DNA of 22,787 bases from an uncultured Collinsella sp. GTDB lineage: Bacteria; Actinomycetota; Coriobacteriia; Coriobacteriales; Coriobacteriaceae. The position numbers were made by a program, and so were the translations under genes. Below the pieces are notes generated by a model. The model saw only the letters and a list, made by a program, of their open reading frames with translations, searched no databases and was not told the DNA's origin. Location: assembly GCA_900540995.1 (NCBI GenBank), contig UQHO01000036.1:1-22787 (forward strand), given 5' to 3'. Below are positions 14,937-21,235 of the stretch, one piece after another; position 1 is the stretch's first letter, and every line of letters begins with the position of its first letter.

Positions 14937-16028
14937 TTAGCGTTTCTTTCCGCGGAAGAAGAAGCCGTGCAGTGACGGCTTGAGGCCGCGGCTGGCGCGA
15001 TGCTCCTCGACGCGCTCGTGGATCGAAGCGACGCGCTCGATGACTTCGTCGGGAATCGGCACATCGGGATTCATGTTCTCGACCTGGCTGACCTCGGCGG
15101 CGGCGACCTGGTCGATAATGGGCACATCGTCGCGCGAGATGACAGGTGTGGCTTCTTCCTTCATCTTGCGATAACGCTGCATCATGTCGGTCTGTAGCTG
15201 CTGTGCCGAAGGCGGCGTCCAGATGATGGCGTTGGCGCCGGCGGCGATGGTCTCACGGATGCTCTCGGGCGTCTTGCCGCCCGGCGCGATGAGCGGCAGG
15301 TTGGGATAGTGCTCGCGCAGTTCACGCAGGACCTGGGGCGTGTTTTTGCCGGCGGCGATGTTGAGAATCTTGGCTCCGGCGCGCACTTTGGCATGCGCAT
15401 CGTCGTCGCAACGTACGACCGTGGCGATGACGGGGATGTCGGCGATGTTGGTGATGTGCTCGACCATCTCGGCAGTAGCGGGGGAGTTGACCACGCAGCC
15501 CGCCGCGCCCTGCATCTCGGAGACGGCTGCCATCTGCACGGAGCGCTTACCGGTCGTAGTTCCGCCGCCCACGCCTACAAAGACCGGGCACTCGGCGACG
15601 GTCAGCAGCGCTTGCGTAATGGCGGGCTGCGGCGTGAAAGGGTAGACCGCAAAAACGGCATCGGCGTTGGAGTTGCGGATAACCGCGACATCGGTAGTGT
15701 AAATGAGCGACTTGATGCGGCGGCCGAAGAGCGTGAAGCCGCTGGCCTCCTCGATCTCGTCGGGCATGCGAAGAGCAGCCTTGCGCAGACGTCCGTCGAT
15801 GGGCAGGGGCTCCATGGGGAGCAGTCCGTTGGGGGTCACGGCTACCTGGGGCTCGGTGAACTCGTCTGCGAGCTCGACCTCGGAGAAATCGACCGAGGCG
15901 ACGATGTCCTCGTGAACCTCGGCGGGTACATCGATGGGAGCTTGGTCGTTTGCCGCGGCAGGCGTGTCGAAGGAGCTGGTGCCGACAAAGGCGTCGACGC
16001 GTTCGTTTAGGTCGTTGAGGGTATCCAT
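14937..16028 (-). CDS. Conserved TIM-barrel protein of unknown function (often labelled 'hydrolase')
   Basis: The protein has 363 aa. Residues about 85-290 look like a small TIM barrel of the ribulose-phosphate-binding/ThiG-like kind: ASGFTLFGRRIKSLIYTTDV, a glycine-rich GVGGGTTTGKR (152-162), AGAKILNIAAG (217-227), and a C-terminal phosphate-binding-type PLIAPGGKTPESI with AGANAIIWTPPS. I recall similar 250-aa proteins in Firmicutes annotated only as hydrolase; the reaction is unknown to me. This copy carries about 85 extra N-terminal residues, acidic and probably disordered, and an extended C-terminal tail ending in basic GKKR. The start at 16028 has no convincing SD, so an internal start (for example Met72 or Met88) is possible. 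The upstream gap to the divergent small gene holds no clear promoter. Confidence 0.75.
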   Translation of the reverse strand: MDTLNDLNERVDAFVGTSSFDTPAAANDQAPIDVPAEVHEDIVASVDFSEVELADEFTEPQVAVTPNGLLPMEPLPIDGRLRKAALRMPDEIEEASGFTLFGRRIKSLIYTTDVAVIRNSNADAVFAVYPFTPQPAITQALLTVAECPVFVGVGGGTTTGKRSVQMAAVSEMQGAAGCVVNSPATAEMVEHITNIADIPVIATVVRCDDDAHAKVRAGAKILNIAAGKNTPQVLRELREHYPNLPLIAPGGKTPESIRETIAAGANAIIWTPPSAQQLQTDMMQRYRKMKEEATPVISRDDVPIIDQVAAAEVSQVENMNPDVPIPDEVIERVASIHERVEEHRASRGLKPSLHGFFFRGKKR

Positions 16029-16219
16029 GGAGGCTCGATTCTATGCGATGGTGGCCGGCGCGATGCAGCCGGAATTGCGAATGCTAAATCGTTTGACGAG
16101 TTGATTTTTCCCCGCCGCACCATCCGTTAGACCGAAGGGCGGGAGAACGTGAAGGAGCTGTGGTGGCGAGGATCGAGGTGCTATCTTGAAAGTCCCGTTT
16201 AAAAGAGAGGTGACGCGGT

Positions 16220-16390
16220 ATGGAATTGACAGCAATGTTTGGCTCGATTGGCCTGTGCGTGGGCGCAATCGTTGCCGCCGCGGTCATCTACTTTGTGGTC
16301 ACGGCCATTAAGGGCAAAAGGGCCGAACGCAAGGAGCGCGCGATGCTTAAACAGCATCGCGACCAGCAGGGCAAACGCGCACAGAGATAG
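16220..16390 (+). CDS. 56-aa single-span membrane protein
   Basis: The reading frame starts at ATG 16220 with AGAGAGG (16204-16210) nine bases upstream and ends at TAG 16390. The first half is one strong membrane segment (about residues 6-28, LCVGAIVAAAVIYFVVTAIK), and the second half is very basic (KGKRAERKERAMLKQHRDQQGKRAQR), giving an N-out, C-in topology. No family is recognised. It lies between a divergent TIM-barrel gene and a convergent methyltransferase gene and fills an otherwise empty gap. Support comes from the SD, the coherent hydrophobic/basic layout and the clean fit between neighbours. The length is short, so chance cannot be excluded. Confidence 0.68.
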   Translation: MELTAMFGSIGLCVGAIVAAAVIYFVVTAIKGKRAERKERAMLKQHRDQQGKRAQR

Positions 16391-16414
16391 CTTGTTGAGT
16401 TTTTGATCCGTGCG

Positions 16415-17518
16415 CTAGCTGCGTTTTCGGATCAGGGCAATGTAGAAGCCCTCAAAATCGCGGCTAGGCGGAATGGTCAGCGTGCCGGGCATACCGTTGG
16501 CGATGGCCGAGACATGGCCGGCGGCGATGGCCTCGGTGAGGGCGTTGCACTCGATATGCGGCTCCTCGCCGGCATCCTGGGCGCGACGCGCTTCACTTTC
16601 GCTCGGTGTGCCGTCGAGGGGGATAAGCTCGCAATCCATGTGCTTGTCGAGGGCCTCTTGCAGGGCGTCCTCGTTTTCCTGCGGCATGATCGAACAGGTG
16701 GAATAGACGAGCGTGCCGCCCGGTTTGAGGGCTCCCATGGCGCGGTCCAGAAGCGCGCGCTGCGAGCGGGCGCACTTGACGAGCAGCTGCTCGGTGAGGC
16801 CGCGCAGGCTTTTCTCGTTGCCACTGATGACGGTGCCCGTGCCGGTGCAGGGAGCGTCGAGCAGGATGCGGTCAAAGCGGAAGAACTCGTCGAGCTCGCG
16901 TGCGTCGATGCGCATGACGGGCACGTTTTTGGCACCTTGGCGGTGGAGGTTGGACTCAAGCTTTTCGGCGCGGGGAATGCTCATCTCGCAGGCCGTGAGG
17001 TGTGCCTGGCCCTGGGTGAGGGCGGCGATCTGCGTCGTCTTGCCGCCAGGGGCTGCGCACATGTCCAGGATGTCCTCGCCTGCCTGGGCGCCCAACACCA
17101 AAGGCGGCATCATGGACGACAGGCTCTGTAGGTAGATCTTGCCGTCGCGGTAGATGTCGAGGTCCCATAGGTCGGAAACTTGGGCCTCGGGCAGGATAAA
17201 GGCGTCCGGATACCAAGCGACGGGGTTGTGGGCGATGCCGGCGGCACCGAGCGCCGCAGCGATGTCCTCGGCGGTCGCCTTGAGCGTGTTGGCGCGCAGC
17301 GTGACCGGGCGTGTGGCCGCGGCGCCGAAGCCCTCGATCATGAGCTCGGCATCGGCGGGCGCATAGGCGCCGGCGACCGTGTCGACCATAAAGCGCGGCA
17401 GGTCGGCGGCGCAGGGAAGGGCGGCAAGCTGGTCGGAAAGCTCGGTAGCGGCAAACTGCCTGAGCTTGAGCTCGGGCTTAACCTGCTTTTTCTGCTTACG
17501 ACGACGCGGCTTGGACAT
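16415..17518 (-). CDS. NOL1/NOP2/Sun-family (RsmB/RsmF-type) RNA m5C methyltransferase
   Basis: This 367-aa SAM-dependent methyltransferase makes 5-methylcytosine, most likely in 16S rRNA. Motif I is MCAAPGGKTTQIA (about 153-165), the acidic ribose contact is CEMS, motif IV is DAPCTGTGT with Cys224, and motif VI is STCS with Cys275 (the two cysteines of the family mechanism). The N-terminus is strongly basic (MSKPRRRKQKKQ) and suits RNA binding. It is shorter than E. coli RsmB and RsmF and lacks the RsmF C-terminal extension, so the exact target (C967, C1407 or another) is uncertain. The start at 17518 is supported by GGAAGGAAAG upstream. The REP-like doublet at 17538 ends about 20 bases before the start codon, so the leader may carry a large stem. 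Confidence 0.93.
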   Translation of the reverse strand: MSKPRRRKQKKQVKPELKLRQFAATELSDQLAALPCAADLPRFMVDTVAGAYAPADAELMIEGFGAAATRPVTLRANTLKATAEDIAAALGAAGIAHNPVAWYPDAFILPEAQVSDLWDLDIYRDGKIYLQSLSSMMPPLVLGAQAGEDILDMCAAPGGKTTQIAALTQGQAHLTACEMSIPRAEKLESNLHRQGAKNVPVMRIDARELDEFFRFDRILLDAPCTGTGTVISGNEKSLRGLTEQLLVKCARSQRALLDRAMGALKPGGTLVYSTCSIMPQENEDALQEALDKHMDCELIPLDGTPSESEARRAQDAGEEPHIECNALTEAIAAGHVSAIANGMPGTLTIPPSRDFEGFYIALIRKRS

Positions 17519-17537
17519 CCGTCTTTCCTTCCACCTA

Positions 17538-17658
17538 AATGATTATTCTGGGACGGGGATTAAATAATCATTCCATGACTCCCGTCACAAAAAGACTGTA
17601 CTGTGGCGCCCGGGAATGATTTTTTAATCCCCGTCCCAGAATAATCATTCCCGGGCGC
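17538..17658. repeat. REP-like inverted doublet (37-bp arms)
   Basis: Arms 17538-17574 and 17613-17649 are inverted copies matching at 36 of 37 positions, around a 38-base loop. Each arm contains its own smaller hairpin. In the left, AATGATTATT (17538-17547) pairs with AATAATCATT (17563-17572) and exposes CTGGGACGGGG. In the right, GCGCCCGGGAATGATT (17606-17621) pairs perfectly with AATCATTCCCGGGCGC (17643-17658) and exposes CCCCGTCCC. The layout resembles a REP/BIME pair. It sits between the metG stop and the methyltransferase start. Related GGGACGGGG units recur at 20531-20591. Confidence 0.9.
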
Positions 17659-17675
17659 GTTGCTACTAGCGTGCT

Positions 17676-19826
17676 TTAGTACTGGCTCTCGTGCTTGCTG
17701 AAGAAGTCGAAGCGCGGGGGCAGCGGCTTCACGCGGTGGTCGCCGGGCTTCTCGCCCAGGCTCTCTACGAACTCGTCCGTGGAGGCAAAGATGTTATCCC
17801 AGCTAAAGAAGGCGACCGGATCGACGTCGAAGTACTCGCAGATGAGTTCGCAGCCGGCCGGGACGATACCGTGCATCAGGACGGTCGCCACGCGCAGCTC
17901 GGTAAAGGCATCAACCAGGGCCTGCGTCATCGCTGCGTTTGCTTCGTCGCCCTCGAGCTTGTTGGCGGCCTTGGAGGCGTCGCTCCAGCGCTTGTTGGCG
18001 GCGCGCAGGTAGTCGTCGCACACGGCAAGCGCGCGGTGCGTCTCGAACTTGTACATGGCCTGCTCAAAGGCAAGAGCTGCCTGCTCGGCAGCCTCGACCA
18101 CGGCGGCAGAGGCGGCACCGGCGGGGATGCAGCCGTTGCGATAGGGGCTCTCGTCGCCTTCCTTGACGGCGACGCCGTAGAAGCAGCTGCGGGCCAGACG
18201 GTTGAATACGCCGGTCAAAAGGGCGCTCTCCTTAAGGGCCGGATCGATAACGCGCTTGTCGTCGCAGGCGCGCACCTCGTTGCCGTCCTTGTCCTTGCCG
18301 GTCACACGCGTGTCGTATGCCTTGGGGCTAAAGCTCACCGGCTTTTCGGACAGGCCGAGCGACAGCCAGTGCGCGCGCATCTGCTCGCAGGTGTAGTGGT
18401 TGAGTAGGTCGTCTGCCGGCGGGGGAGGCGTCTGCGAGGACGAGCTGGCCTTTTTGCCCATGTAGAGCAGGTGGTAGCAGGCGCTGACGGTGCTCTGCGT
18501 GAGGTCCCAGCCCAGGGCCTCCCACATGGCGGTCTGCGCGATGCAGTAGAAGTAGATGTTGTCCTGACCGATAAACTGGTAGATCTGTGCGTCGTCCGAG
18601 CACCACCAGTCGCGCCAGTCGAGCGAGCTGTGCTGGTAGGTGGGCGCGGGCACCTGTGTGGAGTCGGCAGCGGGCTCGCCCATGAGGGCGGCATCCTGGG
18701 CGGCGACGCCCTCGGTCACGCCGGCGGCCTTGGCATCGCGCGCGAGCACGGTACGCGTATAGCTGATGGGCGCCCACAGGCTCTCTGGCCAGCACCAGCA
18801 GGTGACGTCGGAAACGCCGTCGACCTGGGGCACCGGAACGCCCCAGTCGATGTTGCCGGTGATGCGGAAAGGCACGAGCGCTTTGCCGCTGCGGAAGCGC
18901 ACGCCGCCGTTGGCGAGCACCGCATGGGCGTCGTCGCGCTCCTTCCAGCTGGGGAAGGTGACGGTAAAGCTGCTCTTGTTTCCCTCGGGCTCCAGCACGG
19001 TGTGCTCGGGCAGCTGGTCCTCGACGGCATCGAAGGCCTCGCGGAACTTGTTTTGGATATAGAGCTGGGCCGGCAGCAGCCACTCCTCCATGGTCTTGGA
19101 GACCACGGAACGAACCTGCGGGTTCTGGGCGAGCTTGGCGGTGTAGGTCTTCATAAAGTCGAGGTAGGCCGGCAGGTCGAAGTAGAGGTTGTCGACCGGG
19201 CGCAGCTCGGGCACCTCGCCGGTGAGCTGGCTCTTGGGTGCGATGAGCTCCTCGGGCTCAAACTGGTGACCCAGGTCGCACTCGTCGGCATAAGCCTTCT
19301 CGGACTTGCAGCCCTGGATGGGGCAGCGGCCGATCACTTGGCGGCCGTTGAGGAACGTGCCGGCCTTGGCGTCGTAGAACTGCAGCGTGGAGCGCTTGGA
19401 GATGGTGCCCTGCTCATGCAGGCGCTCGATAATCTCGGCGGTCACTTCGTTGTGAATCTGCGCAGCCGGCTCAAGGCCCGAGCCGCCGTAGATATCGCAG
19501 CTGATGTTGTAGTTGTTGAGGGTCGCGGCCTGGCGGGAGTGATTGGACTCGACGTACTCGTTAATGGACTTGTCGTAGCCCTCGTTCTCCTTGAGCTTGC
19601 GGTAGCTCTCCATGATGGGCGAGCCGTAGCAGTCGGTGCCCGAGGTGAAGATGACGTTCTCGCGGCCCAGACGGTCGCGCAGGAAGCGGGCGAAGAAGTC
19701 GGCAGGGACAAAGACGCCGCCGACGTGGCCAAAGTGAAGGCCCTTGTTGCCGTAGGGCTCGCCGGCGGTAACGATGGCGCGGCGAGGCCAGCTGGGACGG
19801 TCGTTCATGGAGTATTTGGATGCCAT
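17676..19826 (-). CDS. metG: Methionyl-tRNA synthetase (variant KMSKS motif)
   Basis: This 716-aa class I synthetase charges tRNA-Met. The HIGH motif is HFGH (31-34, within AGEPYGNKGLHFGHVGG). A zinc-knuckle-like segment has C168, C173, C183 and H187, followed by the MetRS-typical EELIAPKSQLTG. The ATP-loop position reads GKKASSSSQ (about 457-465): the usual KMSKS appears as KASSS, lacking the second lysine. There is a Pro/Ala-rich insertion after WAPISYTRT and no C-terminal tRNA-binding EMAP domain. The ATG at 19826 is preferred because AAGGAG lies four bases upstream; an upstream frame extension to 19919 has no such support. Whether this is the only MetRS in the genome cannot be seen. The altered motif is worth attention but similar KxSSS forms exist in class I synthetases. 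Confidence 0.9.
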   Translation of the reverse strand: MASKYSMNDRPSWPRRAIVTAGEPYGNKGLHFGHVGGVFVPADFFARFLRDRLGRENVIFTSGTDCYGSPIMESYRKLKENEGYDKSINEYVESNHSRQAATLNNYNISCDIYGGSGLEPAAQIHNEVTAEIIERLHEQGTISKRSTLQFYDAKAGTFLNGRQVIGRCPIQGCKSEKAYADECDLGHQFEPEELIAPKSQLTGEVPELRPVDNLYFDLPAYLDFMKTYTAKLAQNPQVRSVVSKTMEEWLLPAQLYIQNKFREAFDAVEDQLPEHTVLEPEGNKSSFTVTFPSWKERDDAHAVLANGGVRFRSGKALVPFRITGNIDWGVPVPQVDGVSDVTCWCWPESLWAPISYTRTVLARDAKAAGVTEGVAAQDAALMGEPAADSTQVPAPTYQHSSLDWRDWWCSDDAQIYQFIGQDNIYFYCIAQTAMWEALGWDLTQSTVSACYHLLYMGKKASSSSQTPPPPADDLLNHYTCEQMRAHWLSLGLSEKPVSFSPKAYDTRVTGKDKDGNEVRACDDKRVIDPALKESALLTGVFNRLARSCFYGVAVKEGDESPYRNGCIPAGAASAAVVEAAEQAALAFEQAMYKFETHRALAVCDDYLRAANKRWSDASKAANKLEGDEANAAMTQALVDAFTELRVATVLMHGIVPAGCELICEYFDVDPVAFFSWDNIFASTDEFVESLGEKPGDHRVKPLPPRFDFFSKHESQY

Positions 19827-19907
19827 GGGACTCCTTCGCATATGGTGAGAGCGCGGCCGGGCGCAAGGCCTGGCGACGCGGTGGTCAATTCGTGCATATC
19901 GTTCGAC

Positions 19908-19916
19908 ATTATCGCA
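19908..19916 (-). promoter_or_regulatory. Extended -10 promoter element of metG
   Basis: On the minus strand TGCGATAAT (19916-19908) is an extended -10 element; transcription would start near 19901 and give a leader of about 75 bases. No T-box or SAM-type structure is evident in that leader. The same TGTGCGATAAT string precedes degV. Confidence 0.48.
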
Positions 19917-19944
19917 CATGCGGACGGGTACGTGGCAGGGGCGC

Positions 19945-19950
19945 TATCCT
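19945..19950 (+). promoter_or_regulatory. Candidate -10 for a leaderless DUF3267 transcript
   Basis: TATCCT (four of six consensus matches) ends eight bases before the ATG at 19959. There is no SD between them, so transcription would start at or next to the start codon. Leaderless mRNAs are common in Actinobacteria. Confidence 0.4.
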
Positions 19951-19958
19951 AAGATGCT

Positions 19959-20528
19959 ATGAATGAGATTTCCAACATACATGCGTTTGAAGACGAGGAT
20001 TTTCTGCACGCTTGCTTTGTGTGGGGGATGGTCGTAGTCGGCGTGTTTGCCGTGTGCTTGGTGCCGGTGTTTATGTTGCTGGGTGGGCCTGCAGACTTGG
20101 ATGCGGCTGACGCGGGCGGCTGGATGGCTGTCGTGGGCTGGATAGTCGGCTTGGCTGCGATCTCAATGGCGTCGTTCGCCGTGCACGAGCTGGTGCACGG
20201 TGTGTTTTTTAAGCTGCTGGCGCCTGCGGGCGCGAAGGTGACCTTTGGGGCGAATCGCGAGACGGCGATGATCTATGCCTGCGCCGAGGGCGTTGTGTAT
20301 TCGCGCCGGCGGTACATGGCGGTTTGCCTGGCGCCGACGGTTGTTGTGACGGCGGCGCTTGCCCTGGGGTTTGCGTTTTCGGGCTATCCGCTGCTGTGCT
20401 ACCTGGCGGCCGGCTTGCATTTGTCGGGCTGTGTGGGCGACTGGTATTACGTGCGGACCATTTTGCGCGACCGCCGCATTGTCGCCTGCGAGGATACGTC
20501 CTTTGGCGTGCGCTTTTTCGCAAAGTAG
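19959..20528 (+). CDS. DUF3267 membrane zincin-like metalloprotease
   Basis: The protein has 189 aa and four hydrophobic segments (about 14-42, 54-75, 119-140, 143-160). The zinc-binding HELVH (76-80) lies at the end of the second, and a conserved-type Asp161 in GCVGDWYYV follows the fourth. This layout fits DUF3267 (PF11667), described as putative zincin membrane peptidases. The substrate is unknown. The start has no SD and a -10-like TATCCT ends only eight bases upstream, so translation is probably leaderless. It is divergent from metG and followed, only two bases after the stop, by REP-like GGGACGGGG repeats. No immediate neighbour hints at a processed partner. Confidence 0.82.
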   Translation: MNEISNIHAFEDEDFLHACFVWGMVVVGVFAVCLVPVFMLLGGPADLDAADAGGWMAVVGWIVGLAAISMASFAVHELVHGVFFKLLAPAGAKVTFGANRETAMIYACAEGVVYSRRRYMAVCLAPTVVVTAALALGFAFSGYPLLCYLAAGLHLSGCVGDWYYVRTILRDRRIVACEDTSFGVRFFAK

Positions 20529-20530
20529 TC

Positions 20531-20591
20531 TTTTTGGGACGGGGCTATTTTAGCTGCCATGATGTCGGTGTGAGTTTTCTGGGACGGGGAT
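20531..20591 (+). repeat. Two direct GGGACGGGG repeat units
   Basis: TTTTTGGGACGGGG (20531-20544) and TTCTGGGACGGGGAT (20577-20591) are directly repeated about 45 bases apart. The second shares fifteen identical bases with the left arm of the doublet at 17538, so these look like dispersed units of the same REP-like family. The second unit supplies GGGGA as the likely SD of queH. Confidence 0.72.
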
Positions 20592-20595
20592 GTCG

Positions 20596-21171
20596 ATGAA
20601 GTCGTTGTTGCTGCATGCGTGCTGTGCACCATGCTCGCTTGAGCCGGTTCGCCTGCTGCGCGAGGAGGGGTTTGAGCCCACGATTTGCTGGACCAATCCC
20701 AATATTCAACCGCGCGATGAATGGCGGCGGCGTCTGGACGAGCTGCGCCGGTGGTGTGCCGATGGCGACATCGAGCTCATCGAGGCGGGGGAGGACCGCG
20801 AGCGCTGGGAGGCCGGCGTGGCCCCGCTGGGTGCCGATCGGCCCCGTCGCTGTCGCTCGTGCTATGCCTTGCGCTTGGCCGAGGCATGCCGCGTTGCCCA
20901 GGAGCGCAGGTTTGAATATGTGGGTACGACGCTCGCCGTCTCGCCGTATCAGCTGTTCGACACCTGCAATGACGTGCTTGAGCGTTTGGCGACCGCCCAT
21001 GGGCTCACCCCGGTGATTCGCGATTTTCGCCCGTATTATCCCGAGGCTACGCGCCGTTCGCGCGAACTGGGCATGTATCGACAGAACTACTGCGGCTGCC
21101 GCTTTTCTGCTGTCGAGGCGGCCATGGACCGCGCCCGCATCCGCGACGAGCGCAAAGCCGCCAAAAAGTAG
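20596..21171 (+). CDS. queH: Epoxyqueuosine reductase QueH
   Basis: QueH (formerly DUF208, PF02677) reduces epoxyqueuosine to queuosine in tRNA, the last step of queuosine synthesis, replacing the cobalamin-dependent QueG. The protein is 191 aa. All hallmark cysteines are present: HACCAPC (Cys9, Cys10, Cys13), CRSC (Cys86, Cys89) and YCGC (Cys166, Cys168); several of these bind the iron-sulfur cluster in characterised QueH. GTTLAVSPYQ and YYPEATRRSRELGMYRQ are also typical. The ATG at 20596 gives the canonical start MKSLLLHACCAPC with GGGGA five bases upstream; an ATG at 20590 has no spacer. queA follows 64 bases later on the same strand, consistent with a shared pathway. Confidence 0.95.
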   Translation: MKSLLLHACCAPCSLEPVRLLREEGFEPTICWTNPNIQPRDEWRRRLDELRRWCADGDIELIEAGEDRERWEAGVAPLGADRPRRCRSCYALRLAEACRVAQERRFEYVGTTLAVSPYQLFDTCNDVLERLATAHGLTPVIRDFRPYYPEATRRSRELGMYRQNYCGCRFSAVEAAMDRARIRDERKAAKK

Positions 21172-21193
21172 TTCGTTTGGGACGTCAGCCTGC

Positions 21194-21199
21194 TAGGAT
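21194..21199 (+). promoter_or_regulatory. Candidate -10 element upstream of queA
   Basis: TAGGAT lies 36 bases before the queA GTG in the 64-base queH/queA gap, five of six consensus positions if the first G is the mismatch pair region is ignored; more strictly four of six. There is no good -35, so queA may have its own weak promoter or be read from queH. Confidence 0.28.
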
Positions 21200-21235
21200 G
21201 TAGAGCGGACTTTAGCAATATAAGGAGTATCCGAC

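Noticed and set aside
16112..16145. GC hairpin (CCCGCC / GGGCGGG) as a terminator of the TIM-barrel gene or its neighbour
   Set aside because: No T-run follows on either strand, and it lies upstream of both divergent genes.
19827..19907. T-box or SAM riboswitch in the metG leader
   Set aside because: The leader is only about 75 bases and shows neither the T-box TGGN core nor a terminator/antiterminator pair.
18471..19952. 493-codon plus-strand frame opposite metG
   Set aside because: Val/Gly/Leu-rich shadow of a gene with clear MetRS motifs.
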